Source of the DNA: Achromobacter agilis
Lineage (GTDB): Bacteria > Pseudomonadota > Gammaproteobacteria > Burkholderiales > Burkholderiaceae_B
Direction: 5' to 3'
DNA: 64,000 nt
Assembly: GCF_900496965.1 (NCBI RefSeq)
Contig: NZ_UFQB01000016.1
Span: forward strand, 88,601 to 152,600
Shown: positions 1-8,940 of the stretch, one piece after another
Layout: the number at the start of each line of letters is the position of its first letter
Position numbering within the stretch: position 1 is the first letter of the stretch
The notes under the pieces: generated by a model
Told to the model about the DNA's origin: nothing
The model's input: only the letters and a program-made list of their open reading frames with translations
Database searches by the model: none
Program-made: the position numbers and the translations under genes

Positions 1-517
1 ACCCCGGGACTGGTCCGCCATAACAACCTCCTAAGCCTTTGATCTAAAGAAACTGTGGGGTGGGCCTAAGCCCGTGCAGATTGGGCCACTTCACCCAGTT
101 ACTAAAAATTCCCAGCCTTTCAGTATGTGCGAAGCGGATAAGGTCTGTGGACTCTGTCAAAGGTTGGTTCAGCTAGCCTATTGCTACGACCGCGCCCACT
201 GCCCCACCTCATCGTCCCGGAGCCTGGCGCCAGTCTGGACGAAAACGCCCAACCCGTGAGGGGGCTGGGGCGAATGACGTGCAGCCAGCCGGCGTCGGAG
301 TTGCAGGAGTTCAAAATGTAACACTATGAAAAGGTGGGCCAAGCCTGCTTCTTGAGCGCGGCTAGTGGATGCACATCGGCCCTCCAGTTGGGAGTGCCTG
401 CATAGGGCCGGCCTGCCGGTAGACGTCACAAGGAAGCTAGAGTGGCGCCGCGCCGGTGGCTTTGATGTAGGCTTAGTCTTCGCATGAAATGCCGCCGTCA
501 TATGGATCGGAGCTGAC
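1..517. other. Left-end stretch without a supported gene
   Basis: Only short open frames overlap here on both strands. None has a convincing ribosome-binding site or a recognisable protein, so I call no gene. The stretch is inside the integrative element and directly precedes the first cargo gene, whose promoter should lie in its right part. No tRNA, terminator or repeat was recognised. A decayed gene remnant cannot be excluded. Confidence 0.5.
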
Positions 518-1636
518 ATGAGGGTATTGACCTACGGCTGGGCCCAATCAATTGAAACGTTGTTAGAGCCGGAGCAGGAAACGTTGGCTCGGCTGATAGC
601 GGCGGAGGCTCGCGTCCCACCATACATCCGTGATGAGCGCAAAGCCGTCCATGTCGCCTTGAAAGAACTACAAGAATATCTTCAAGCGCGCGCCAATGAA
701 TTGCTCGAGGCTCAAGCTGTTCATTTGAATGAGGGAAAGAAAAAGCGTAATTCACAAGGCCCCTCCCTTGTGCTCGGCCATACCTGGAAAGCCGCGATAC
801 GTGAAGGGCTGCTGCTATTTCCGAAACACAAGGCGCATGCACTGCGGGTCACGCTTCGCGGGTGGGAACGGGCGCTGAATCTCGCTGACGATTTGTTTAC
901 CATGGCCTCGCTTCGCGGCTATGAGCCTGTGCCGTGGAAAATGTGGGACAAGACTTTTAAGATTCGCGCGGTGGAGGCTGAGCTTGACCTAAGGATTATG
1001 GAGAAGCTGGCGCGAGTCCAGGACGATGGCGAGGGTTCGGCGACGGGGACACCTTACGAAAACTACTTCACAACTACCCGCTCACTGTCGATTTATCTCA
1101 ACCGCGCCGGCGGGGAAGTCGAGGTGGTCGAAAAGGAAGGGGTACCTCTTGAAGACCAGCTGGAGGAGCTATTTGATCAGATTCCCCGCGAGCTCGTACT
1201 CGATCTCGCGCAGAATCGAAAGTGGCAACGAGACAAGGAAGCAGACGCCGAAGCACGTCAAGCAGAGTTAGAGCTGAAGCGGCTGAAGGATGCAGAGGCC
1301 GCTAGGCGAAGCAGGTTGGAAGACGAAGCGCAGAATTGGCACCGTGCGATCATGATTCGGCAGTACGCTGAAGAGATAGAGCGGGCCATGCTTCCCGATA
1401 TGGGTGATGCAGCGAAAGAGTGGGTTAAGTGGGCGCGTACGGTTGCTGATGAGGTCGACCCAACCTCAAAGCGTTGCAATCAACTCAGGCATACGGCAGG
1501 GATGACGTCCCCAGATGGCAAGGAGGATGCCAGTGCGTCGAACAATACAGCGCGCGGAGCTATACGACAGGGTATGGAAAGTCCCGATTTCGAAGCTTTG
1601 CCAAGAGTATGGCCTCTCAGACAATGGACTGCGTAA
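518..1636 (+). CDS. Island-encoded protein of unknown function, paralogue A
   Basis: The product is 372 residues and I do not recognise the family. It starts at ATG 518 behind GGAG (509-512), spacing 5. It has no signal peptide or membrane segment. The C-terminal third is highly charged and probably coiled coil (about 230-290, rich in E, K, R and A). It resembles the next gene's product over most of its length: a shared block ending SLRGYEP / SSRGYTF, then PLEDQLEELF / PLEEQLNDIF, then a terminal DPTSKR / DPTTRR. It lacks the N-terminal helix-turn-helix-like domain of that paralogue. The reading frame runs about 100 nt into the next gene, past where the paralogue ends, so the natural stop may have been lost. 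The role is unknown; it is likely mobile-element cargo acting with its neighbour. Confidence 0.7.
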   Translation: MRVLTYGWAQSIETLLEPEQETLARLIAAEARVPPYIRDERKAVHVALKELQEYLQARANELLEAQAVHLNEGKKKRNSQGPSLVLGHTWKAAIREGLLLFPKHKAHALRVTLRGWERALNLADDLFTMASLRGYEPVPWKMWDKTFKIRAVEAELDLRIMEKLARVQDDGEGSATGTPYENYFTTTRSLSIYLNRAGGEVEVVEKEGVPLEDQLEELFDQIPRELVLDLAQNRKWQRDKEADAEARQAELELKRLKDAEAARRSRLEDEAQNWHRAIMIRQYAEEIERAMLPDMGDAAKEWVKWARTVADEVDPTSKRCNQLRHTAGMTSPDGKEDASASNNTARGAIRQGMESPDFEALPRVWPLRQWTA

Positions 1637-2792
1637 AGTTTGCCGCAGGTTGGGCGTGCCTGTACCAGAAAGAGGGTACTGGGCAAAGCAGGCCGTTGGA
1701 AAGGCGCGTGCGCGGCCGAAGCTTCCTGCTTTGGCAGGAAAGCCCGCTTCAGAGACCGTGACCACTAGGGATGAGACCGCACCATCTCGTGCTATGAGGT
1801 CCGAGACGAAGGCGATTCTGGAAAGGGACCTAGTATTCGAGAAGGATTCAAGCAATCGCGTGGATGCCCATGATCTGCCTATGCATAAAGCAATATTGTC
1901 TGTGCAACAGCGACTCGTTCGACGGGTGAAGGAGTGGCAGAAGGCTCGTAAAGATCACGAGGCGGCCCTGCGAAGATCTGAGAATAGGCCTTGGGAGCCG
2001 AATTGGTCCGCGTTGAACTCCGGGCTGAGGTGGCCGGATTTTGAGGAAAAGGGCGGCTACCTGTTCTTAAAGAACGAGCCATGCGTGGCAAGGGTGACCG
2101 AAAAACAGATAGGCCGCGCGGTGGCAATTTTGAACGCAGTCGCGCATGCGGCTTCCAGCCGCGGGTATACGTTCTTGGTGCCAGAGGCTAAGGCAGGAGC
2201 TTTAACTCTAAGACGAAGAGGTGTCGATACGCTCTTGCGATTGACCGAGCATGCAACGGTCAAGGAGGTAAAGGATAAAAGCATCTTCTATGCGCACCTG
2301 GGCGGTATACGGAAAGAGCCTCATCCGACGGGGAAATTACGGATTCATTTCAGGATATCGACACGCCCTGAGAAGTTCGTGTCCGATGAAGACGGGCCGC
2401 TGGAAGAGCAGTTAAACGACATTTTCGCCAGACTCGCTAAGGCCGAAGCTGCATATGCTGAACATCTTCATCGCGAGGCCATCCAAGAGAAATTGCGCGA
2501 GGAGGCGCAAGTTCGATGGATTGAAAGGCAGCAACAGTTGGAGCAGGAGCGGAAGGCACAGCAGCTCATCGAGACGCAGTTGCAGCGGGAAAAAGAGGAG
2601 AGGGAAAACTTCTTGCGGGACCTATGCGCAGAAGCTGACGCTTGGCGGAAGTCGCAATCAGTGGAGTGTTATTTGAGACATCTTCGCGAGGCATCGGGGA
2701 ATTCGGCTTCAAGCGAGTTGAGAGAATGGCTCTCTCGGGCGGAAGAAGCTATGAGAGAGCTTGATCCCACCACTCGGCGCCTTGGTAGTTGA
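1533..2792 (+). CDS. Island-encoded HTH-like/coiled-coil protein, paralogue B
   Basis: The product is about 419 residues from GTG 1533, which sits 6 nt after a strong AAGGAGG (1520-1526). ATG 1515 and ATG 1527 are upstream in frame but lie before or inside that Shine-Dalgarno sequence. Residues about 1-55 (RAELYDRVW, then SDNGLRKVCRRLGVP, then RGYWAK) look like a helix-turn-helix, a pattern I associate with hypothetical proteins of genomic islands. The middle matches paralogue A, and the C-terminal part is a long charged probable coiled coil (about 300-370). It ends DPTTRRLGS. The overlap with gene A implies translational coupling. A nucleic-acid-binding role is inferred only from the N-terminus; no catalytic motif is seen. 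Confidence 0.7.
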   Translation: MRRTIQRAELYDRVWKVPISKLCQEYGLSDNGLRKVCRRLGVPVPERGYWAKQAVGKARARPKLPALAGKPASETVTTRDETAPSRAMRSETKAILERDLVFEKDSSNRVDAHDLPMHKAILSVQQRLVRRVKEWQKARKDHEAALRRSENRPWEPNWSALNSGLRWPDFEEKGGYLFLKNEPCVARVTEKQIGRAVAILNAVAHAASSRGYTFLVPEAKAGALTLRRRGVDTLLRLTEHATVKEVKDKSIFYAHLGGIRKEPHPTGKLRIHFRISTRPEKFVSDEDGPLEEQLNDIFARLAKAEAAYAEHLHREAIQEKLREEAQVRWIERQQQLEQERKAQQLIETQLQREKEERENFLRDLCAEADAWRKSQSVECYLRHLREASGNSASSELREWLSRAEEAMRELDPTTRRLGS

Positions 2793-2808
2793 GAGTTTTG
2801 GCAGGCGA

Positions 2809-4233
2809 CTACAAAGCGGGTCCTGCGGAAAGCGCCGTTTCCAAAGCTGAGCCGAGCGCCTTCCAAGCCTCGCGCATTTGGCTCGAGTGATCGCTGTGTA
2901 GATAGTGCCGTCGAATTTTGGCGCTGCCCGTATGAATGACATGGTTCTGGCAAAGGTCGATAACCTTGTCTTCAATTCCGATTGTCTCCATTAGAGTGGC
3001 TCCTGTCCGGCGCAGATCGTGCGCAGTCCAGTTTCCGTTTCGTCCACTCGCGAGAACAAGACTGTTGTCGTTGCGCCGCCCCTTCAGGGCTTTGCGGTTC
3101 ATGAACATCACCTGACGGTCGCCTATCTGCTTGCCCACAGTCGATTCTGATACGTGCCCCTCTGCTTGCTTGGCTGGGAAGCACCAAATTCCTTTGCCGG
3201 TCTTTTCATACAAGCGCTCAAATTGCATTTTCGCGAATGGCGACAGAAACACTGTGAGCGCGCGCTGCCCGGCTTTTGTCTTCTTGACGTTTTCTTTGGG
3301 TATATACCAAGTGCCCACGGCCAGGTCGACATGTTCCCAACGGGCCTTGAGCGTTTCGCCGATGCGGGAAAGTGTGGAGAGGCAGATCCATACCGCCACC
3401 TGGGTTTCAAGTGCGATAGGACGTATGGCGCGCCGCCTATCCTCGGCGGTGGCGTACTCACACTCCATGCGCTCGAAGATTGCCTGCAACTCTCGGATCT
3501 CGTCCAGGCTTAGAACGCGGTCGCGTATGTTCGCCAAGTCGTAGTCCTTCTCCACTATCTTGGGGATCTCGATGAGGTCTGTAGGATTGCCCTCTATGAG
3601 TAGGGCTCGCCAGGGCTTTCTTTTTTCGCCCCAGACCAGCATTTGTCGTATGGCGGTAAAGACCACTACAGCAAGCCTGTTCGCTCCTCGCGCCACAATC
3701 AGCCTCAGCAGCGCTCTGATGCCGTGCTCATCCAGATTCCGCAGCGCTGTGGTTCCGATATGTGGCAACACGTCCTTCTGAAAAACGCGCTTGAGTTCTG
3801 CATTGTCGTCCGAGCGCCGCACACCGTCGGTGATCCAGGCGTCATAGAGGTCCTTCACTGTAAGGTCATCAGCTTGACGTCGATCTTCTTCGGCGAGGGT
3901 TGCTTCAATCTGACGCTGAGCCTCAATCCGAACAACCCGCTTTTGATCGCTTGGATTCACTCCGGTCCTGACCCATTCACGGGCTTGGTCGCGAGTTACG
4001 CGGATCTGATCCAGCGATAGGCTTGGCCATGTGCCGCAATAGTGGCGCTTCGTCTTGCCCTCCCACTTATAGGCGTACCTCCAAGCTACGGAGGTTTTTG
4101 CGCCGTGCTGTCGAACCTCTCCCTGCAGGCCGTCACCGTCGGCCAACGTGTCGCCTTTCCAGGAAGGTGGGATAGCTTCTAGTTCCTTGACGGTCCAGCG
4201 GAAGCCTTTACCTCGTTTCGGATATCTGTTCAT
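2809..4233 (-). CDS. Tyrosine recombinase (P4-type integrase)
   Basis: This 474-residue site-specific recombinase would insert and excise the element at the adjacent tRNA-Pro. The N-terminal 100 residues resemble the DNA arm-binding domain of P4-like integrases (ADGDGLQGEVRQHG, WRYAYKWEGK). The catalytic domain shows Arg290 (LSRIGETLKARW), a lysine region around 315-320, His405-x-x-Arg408 (HDLRRTG), His431 and the nucleophile Tyr444 (RRHYLHSD). The set looks complete, so the enzyme may be active. The gene starts about 170 nt from the att fragment and reads away from it. It converges on paralogue B with only 16 nt between stops. Confidence 0.93.
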   Translation of the reverse strand: MNRYPKRGKGFRWTVKELEAIPPSWKGDTLADGDGLQGEVRQHGAKTSVAWRYAYKWEGKTKRHYCGTWPSLSLDQIRVTRDQAREWVRTGVNPSDQKRVVRIEAQRQIEATLAEEDRRQADDLTVKDLYDAWITDGVRRSDDNAELKRVFQKDVLPHIGTTALRNLDEHGIRALLRLIVARGANRLAVVVFTAIRQMLVWGEKRKPWRALLIEGNPTDLIEIPKIVEKDYDLANIRDRVLSLDEIRELQAIFERMECEYATAEDRRRAIRPIALETQVAVWICLSTLSRIGETLKARWEHVDLAVGTWYIPKENVKKTKAGQRALTVFLSPFAKMQFERLYEKTGKGIWCFPAKQAEGHVSESTVGKQIGDRQVMFMNRKALKGRRNDNSLVLASGRNGNWTAHDLRRTGATLMETIGIEDKVIDLCQNHVIHTGSAKIRRHYLHSDHSSQMREAWKALGSALETALSAGPAL

Positions 4234-4234
4234 C

Positions 4235-4254
4235 AGCAGAGGGTCGCAAGTCGA
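4235..4254 (+). repeat. Second partial copy of the tRNA-Pro att sequence
   Basis: AGCAGAGGGTCGC at 4235-4247 is identical to 4407-4419 inside the tRNA-Pro fragment. The match continues as AAGTCGA against GAGTTCGA, one substitution and one missing base. It lies immediately upstream of the integrase start codon. It may be a secondary att core, a relic of an earlier insertion, or an integrase-binding copy. Confidence 0.6.
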
Positions 4255-4295
4255 TTTCTATGGGGCAACTCATGGGGCAACTTTTCGCCGGCTGG

Positions 4296-4390
4296 TAGCG
4301 TACAGTAGCGAACGGTAGCGAACAAGTCGATCCTGGGAAATACTTAAAATTCAATGGCTTATATGTTCGTTGCCGTCCGCTGCCGTTCGT
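4296..4390. repeat. Integrase-proximal direct and inverted repeats
   Basis: Direct repeats of GTAGCGAAC type occur at about 4296-4323 (GTAGCGTAC, GTAGCGAAC, GTAGCGAAC). An inverted partner lies at about 4366-4390: CGCTGCCGTTCG against the complement CGCTACCGTTCG, 11 of 12. Just upstream, ATGGGGCAACT is repeated at about 4260-4280. Such clusters between an integrase and its att core commonly bind integrase or excisionase; the function here is inferred. Confidence 0.5.
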
Positions 4391-4400
4391 GATTAATTAA

Positions 4401-4445
4401 TTTGGGAGCAGAGGGTCGCGAGTTCGAATCCCGCCGCCCCGACCA
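4401..4445 (+). other. 3' fragment of tRNA-Pro(UGG): element attachment site
   Basis: The 45 nt match the 3' half of a betaproteobacterial tRNA-Pro from the anticodon loop (TTTGGGA) to CCA. Visible parts are the 3' anticodon-stem strand GCAGA, the T-loop GTTCGAATC and the acceptor strand CGCCCCG followed by ACCA. The preceding sequence (ATTAATTAA) does not form the 5' half, so this is not a complete gene. It is what remains at the distal end when an element inserts at a tRNA 3' end; the intact tRNA should be at the other end of the element, left of the window. Confidence 0.85.
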
Positions 4446-4454
4446 ATTCGCATC

Positions 4455-4491
4455 AAGGGCTTACAGAGGTTTTCTCTGTAAGCCCTTTTGC
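4455..4491 (+). terminator. Rho-independent terminator after tRNA-Pro
   Basis: Perfect 14-bp arms (4455-4468 and 4474-4487, AAGGGCTTACAGAG) flank a GTTTT loop and are followed by a T-rich run. This is probably the original terminator of the interrupted tRNA gene, now marking the first chromosomal sequence outside the element. Confidence 0.9.
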
Positions 4492-4680
4492 TTTTGCGCG
4501 GGCAGTTCTCGCTTGATGCCGGGCGCCGCCGTGGCGCGATCGCTCAGTACTTCCGGCACATTTTTCCTTTCGTCACATTCAATTTTCAGATGTAATACGG
4601 GCCTCGCATGATGTCCCGCCGGGCTGCCCGGTCTGGCGGCGCGTCTGCCTGACAGTTTTTTCAAGGGCCACCGGGGAGTT

Positions 4681-7014
4681 GTGTTGGGTCGAATAACGGA
4701 TTGGATTCAGGGCGATGGCAAGCTGCCGGCGAGCAACCCGCCCGCTGGCCGGCCGTCGGCGCCGGCGCCGGCAGCGGAGTCTGCGGCGGCATCGCCGCCC
4801 GTGGACCGGTCCAGTCCGCAGCGCGCGCCTCGCGGCCACGCGGAACTGTTGCGCCGGGTGTCTTCCAAACCCAGGAGCAAGCCGGCGCCATCGGTTCCGG
4901 TACCCGAGATGCCGCCGGTGGCGGCCAAGGCGCATCCGCCGGCAGCCGAACCGCCGGCGCGGGCGCCTGAGACCCCCGCGCCCGCCAGCGCCGAATCCAT
5001 CCAACCGCTGGATGTTCCGCGCGCCGCGGCTCCCGCTGCCGCGCCCGCGGTGGCGGCTCCTGGAACGCCTCGCGCGATTTCACAGCACCTGATGGCGCGC
5101 CTGCGCCGCAATCCGCTGCCGGGCCTGTCACGCTCGCCGGACGATCCGGACTCGGTCAACGACGCCGATGAGCCCATGGATCCCAACACCCAGGATGTCT
5201 GGGAGTTTTTCGTCATGCCGGTGGCGCAGCAGATCCAGCAGCGTCTGCAGGCCAACGCCTTGCTGCCGGTATTCATCGTCGAGAATCCGTTTCCGCGCTA
5301 CGCCAAGAACCTGCGCAGCGCGCTGGCCAATCTTTGCCCGGCACTGAACACCTATCAGCTGGATACGCGCGTCACGGCAGATTTCCAGGATCTGGTGATA
5401 CGCATGGCGGAGCAGCGCGCTTTCGGCATGATCCTGTTCTGCACGTCGCGCAACCAGCTGCCGCGCGAGTTTCTTTCGCTGGTGCGCAGCGACGGTTATC
5501 TCAGCATCCCGCTGATGAATGCCGAGCGGCTCGCCGATTACGCCGGCCACCGCTTTCCCGGGGCCGATCCGAGCGCGATCACGCCCGCCTGGGCGCTGGC
5601 CATCGGGCCGCAGGAGCTGCTTTGCGTCAATACGCTCAAGGCCGAGCGCGACTGGCTCACCGGCCTGCGGCAGCTTGCCGACCAGCGTACCCAGGTGCAG
5701 TCGGCCGGCGCCTCCATCCGCCTCGATGACCTGCATGGCGTGGAGAGCGCCAAGCGCTGGGCCCGGCAGTTGTTCAACGACCTGCGGCTGGCGATGCGGG
5801 GCGAGATCCAGTGGAAGGAAGTGGACCGGGGCGCGCTGTTCGCGGGCCCGCCGGGGACCGGCAAAACCACGCTTGCGCGGGCGATCGCCCTGGACTGCGG
5901 CATTCCGTTCACGGCGGTGGCGCCCGCCAAGGACTGGATGATCGGAAACGGGCTCGACGAGTGCATTCAGCTGATGTCCGCCACCTTTGCGGCCGCGCGT
6001 CAGCAGGCGCCCAGCATCCTGTTCGTGGACGAGATCGACACGCTGGGCAACCGGGACAGTTTCCAGGGGCAGAATGCCTCGTGGAACACCGCTTTCCTGA
6101 ATGCGCTGCTCAGCGAGCTGGATGGCTTCGACGACAGAAGCCAGGTGATCGTGATCGGCGCGACCAACTATGCCGACAATGTCGACCCGGCGTTGCGGCG
6201 GGCGGGCCGCCTGGACAGGGTGATTCCGATCAGCCGTCCGGACGTTGCTGCGCTGCAGGCTATTTACCTGGCCAAGCTCAAGCCTTATGCCCACGCGATT
6301 TCGCCCGAAGCGCTGAGAAGCTGCGCCAGCCTGTCACTGGGCCTGACCGGCGCCGATGTCGAACTGCTTGTGCGGGGCGCGCGCCGGCGTGCGCGCATGG
6401 ACGGAAACCGGGCCATCACTGCAGATGACCTGCAAGGCGAGATTTTCCGCATTCCGCCCCAGGCGGTCCGCAATCCGCTGCATGGCCCGCAGCTGGCCCG
6501 GACGGCGTACCACGAGGCCGGCCATGCCGTCGTCGCGCTGGCGTTGCCCAGCCTGCGGGAACACCTGCAGCTGGCGTCGGTCGTTGCCGATGACCAGGGG
6601 GCGCTGGGCTTCGTCGGCATCAAGAACGCCGACCACAACCAGACCCGCGCCGAATTGCTGGACCGGATCTGCATGGTGCTTGCGGGCCGTGCCGCCGAAG
6701 CCCTGATCTTCGGCGAGGACGAGGTGAGCACAGGCGCCGGCGGCTATGGTTCCCACAACGACCTGGCGGTGGCGCGCCGGCTCGCCGAGGCCGCGCTTGG
6801 CGTATATGGCTTCAGCGCGGCGCATCCCAATTGGCACACAACCCAGCCGGACGAGGCAGAGATGAAAGCGCTCGTTGCCGCGCAGTACGGCCGGGCGAGG
6901 GCGTTGCTGGACGACCAGCGCGCGCTGCTTGTCGCGGTGAGCGAGAAATTGCAGGCCGAGCACGTGCTGGACAGGTTCGCGCTGCTGGCGCTGCTTGAGG
7001 ACAAGGCCGAATGA
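4681..7014 (+). CDS. Soluble FtsH-like AAA+ ATPase / M41 zinc metalloprotease
   Basis: The product is 777 residues. Residues 1-150 are Pro/Ala-rich and probably disordered, and 150-340 are an unassigned domain. The AAA+ module has Walker A GPPGTGKT (389-396), Walker B ILFVDEID (446-453), a GATN sensor and an RRAGRLDR arginine region. The M41 peptidase has HEAGH at 611-615 and a later ND (GSHNDLAV) that fits the third zinc ligand. Family FtsH proteins have two N-terminal membrane helices; none is seen here. The next gene starts inside its stop (ATGA) and encodes a membrane protein, a plausible anchor. The start is GTG 4681, or TTG 4684, which is better spaced (5 nt) from GGGGAG. Substrates are unknown. 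Confidence 0.88.
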   Translation: MLGRITDWIQGDGKLPASNPPAGRPSAPAPAAESAAASPPVDRSSPQRAPRGHAELLRRVSSKPRSKPAPSVPVPEMPPVAAKAHPPAAEPPARAPETPAPASAESIQPLDVPRAAAPAAAPAVAAPGTPRAISQHLMARLRRNPLPGLSRSPDDPDSVNDADEPMDPNTQDVWEFFVMPVAQQIQQRLQANALLPVFIVENPFPRYAKNLRSALANLCPALNTYQLDTRVTADFQDLVIRMAEQRAFGMILFCTSRNQLPREFLSLVRSDGYLSIPLMNAERLADYAGHRFPGADPSAITPAWALAIGPQELLCVNTLKAERDWLTGLRQLADQRTQVQSAGASIRLDDLHGVESAKRWARQLFNDLRLAMRGEIQWKEVDRGALFAGPPGTGKTTLARAIALDCGIPFTAVAPAKDWMIGNGLDECIQLMSATFAAARQQAPSILFVDEIDTLGNRDSFQGQNASWNTAFLNALLSELDGFDDRSQVIVIGATNYADNVDPALRRAGRLDRVIPISRPDVAALQAIYLAKLKPYAHAISPEALRSCASLSLGLTGADVELLVRGARRRARMDGNRAITADDLQGEIFRIPPQAVRNPLHGPQLARTAYHEAGHAVVALALPSLREHLQLASVVADDQGALGFVGIKNADHNQTRAELLDRICMVLAGRAAEALIFGEDEVSTGAGGYGSHNDLAVARRLAEAALGVYGFSAAHPNWHTTQPDEAEMKALVAAQYGRARALLDDQRALLVAVSEKLQAEHVLDRFALLALLEDKAE

Positions 7015-8891
7015 GCCGCGACATTGCCGACGGCGCCACTCCCGTGACGAAGTGGCTCGATGAACTGGCCGATTGGTACCGGGGCATCGCCGAGAACAGC
7101 CATTACCAGGAAAAGGTCTACTGCTATTTCGACTTGGCCTCGGACAAGCCGGATTTGAAGTTTTCCGTTGTGCTCGAACCGACCCCGGCCGCGGGAGACA
7201 AGGCCGCGGACGGCGAACCGCCTGCAAAAGAAGAGCGGTCTCCGGCGGAGAACACGACCAAGCGGGCCGCCGAACTGCCAGCGACCATCGAGCGGTCCAA
7301 TCTCAAGAATCTCCTGCCCACCCGGGCCGAAGCGCGAGGGCGTGTCGCGCTGCGTGCGCTGCCTGCCGCGGTCCGCGCCCCGCAAAACGAGGCCAAGAGC
7401 GCAACGCCGGACGGCAACAAGGCGCTACGCATGCCGCAGGAGGCGGGCGGCGCCACGGTCAGTGACTTCAAGAGCACCGCGGCCCGCAGCTTCTCGATCA
7501 ACAATACGCCGGTCGATTACGCCTTCCACATGGCCAGCAGCTCCGCGTTGAACGAAGACCTGCTCAAACTGCTGGTGCGTTCGCCTCCGCCGGCCAATTC
7601 GCCCAACTGCATTTCGCTGGCGGTGAGCCTGTCTTCCGAAACCAGGCAGGATCCGTGCCTGCAGACGGATGCCGGACGTTACGGCATCTTGCTGCGCGCG
7701 GCGCTCGTGGCCAAGGTCGCGGGCAGCAAGGGCAATCTGGCCTTGTACATCAACCGCCTGGAAGACCTGCGCGAGATGTTCGGCAAGGCCGAAGAACTAC
7801 CCATTTCCGCCATCAAGCGGGCCCGCCTGATGCGTTCATTGTGGGACCTGCTTGAAGACGTGCGCGAGAAGGCGCCCGTGATTCCCGGCGCGTTGCGGCA
7901 GCTGCCCACGGAGCTGCGCCCGGCGCTGACGGGTTCGCCGCGCGTCAGGCTGCGCGATCTGGGCGACCTGGCCTGGTATCGCTGGAACCTGACCCTCCCG
8001 GTATGGATCAGCAAGCACGTGGCCCGGCTCACGAAGCTGGGGCATCTGCTGGCCTACGCGGCATTCGCGTCGCTGTTGCTCCTGTCCCTGCATTCCGCGC
8101 TGGCGCCCGTCGATGGCGCCTTCGCCGATTGGCTCGCGCATATCGCGGCATGGCGCAGCCGCGCGCTGCCCGACGGCGCCACCCTGGCCATGGCCTTCGC
8201 GGCGGCGGCGGGCGTCCTCTATGCCTTGACGACGCAACGGCTGACCATGCCCGAAAGGGTCGCCTTGTCCATTAACGACAAGATCGAGGGCGTCCTGGAC
8301 AGCGCGATCGCCGACCTGATGAAGGCGAATATGGATGTCCAGATCGGCCGTCTGGGGCGCGGCGAGCCGCCAGGCCTCATTCCGGAAAGCGTCGCGCGCA
8401 AGCTGGACGAAGCCTTTGCCCTCAAGGAGCTCGTCAACAGCTACGAGAGCACCGTGCGCGCCCGCCTGCGCCATGTCGCCCACGAAGTGCGGAAGGCCCA
8501 GAACATCCGCCTGGAAAGCCACCAGCGGGTGCGCAATGCCGCCCTGGGCGTCACGGCAAGCTTCGTGCTGCTGGAGATCGGCAGCCGCATCCAGGATCAT
8601 CGCGACCTGCAGGCCGGCACCGATTCCATGTCATACGCCTACTGGCTGCATCGCCAGGACGGCGCTGCCGCCGCCGGCAGCCCGCATGCCGTGGCGGCGC
8701 CGTCCGCCATCCTGGACTGCGCGCGCACCGAGATCGTCCAGCAAAAGCCGTCCAGCCCCGAGTGCCTGGATCAATGGCGCGAGAGCTCGTTGGCTTCGTC
8801 GTCCCAATTGCTGTTTCTGGTATTTTTGATTGCCTTGCTGATGTTCGTGGTTCGCGTTATGCGCCGCGGCGGCAATCAGGATGCGTCCTGA
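7011..8891 (+). CDS. Membrane protein of unknown function, partner of the FtsH-like protease
   Basis: The product is 626 residues; I do not recognise the family. The start overlaps the protease stop by 4 nt (ATGA), so the two are co-translated. The N-terminal half is hydrophilic (a linker rich in A, E and P about 60-140). Hydrophobic segments lie at about 344-366, 390-408 and 600-618, with an intervening charged, probably helical stretch (about 420-530). The short C-terminal tail RVMRRGGNQDAS would be cytoplasmic by the positive-inside rule. By context it may anchor the protease or present substrates to it; this is inference. Confidence 0.75.
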   Translation: MSRDIADGATPVTKWLDELADWYRGIAENSHYQEKVYCYFDLASDKPDLKFSVVLEPTPAAGDKAADGEPPAKEERSPAENTTKRAAELPATIERSNLKNLLPTRAEARGRVALRALPAAVRAPQNEAKSATPDGNKALRMPQEAGGATVSDFKSTAARSFSINNTPVDYAFHMASSSALNEDLLKLLVRSPPPANSPNCISLAVSLSSETRQDPCLQTDAGRYGILLRAALVAKVAGSKGNLALYINRLEDLREMFGKAEELPISAIKRARLMRSLWDLLEDVREKAPVIPGALRQLPTELRPALTGSPRVRLRDLGDLAWYRWNLTLPVWISKHVARLTKLGHLLAYAAFASLLLLSLHSALAPVDGAFADWLAHIAAWRSRALPDGATLAMAFAAAAGVLYALTTQRLTMPERVALSINDKIEGVLDSAIADLMKANMDVQIGRLGRGEPPGLIPESVARKLDEAFALKELVNSYESTVRARLRHVAHEVRKAQNIRLESHQRVRNAALGVTASFVLLEIGSRIQDHRDLQAGTDSMSYAYWLHRQDGAAAAGSPHAVAAPSAILDCARTEIVQQKPSSPECLDQWRESSLASSSQLLFLVFLIALLMFVVRVMRRGGNQDAS

Positions 8892-8940
8892 ACGACGCCT
8901 AATTTTTCATCATTATTCACTCAACGGAGTTTTCATCACA

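Noticed and set aside
74..519. Short genes at the left edge on either strand
   Set aside because: Frames overlap each other, lack ribosome sites and show no recognisable protein.
4401..4445. Complete tRNA-Pro gene
   Set aside because: Only the 3' part from the anticodon loop is present; the 5' acceptor, D-arm and 5' anticodon stem are missing.
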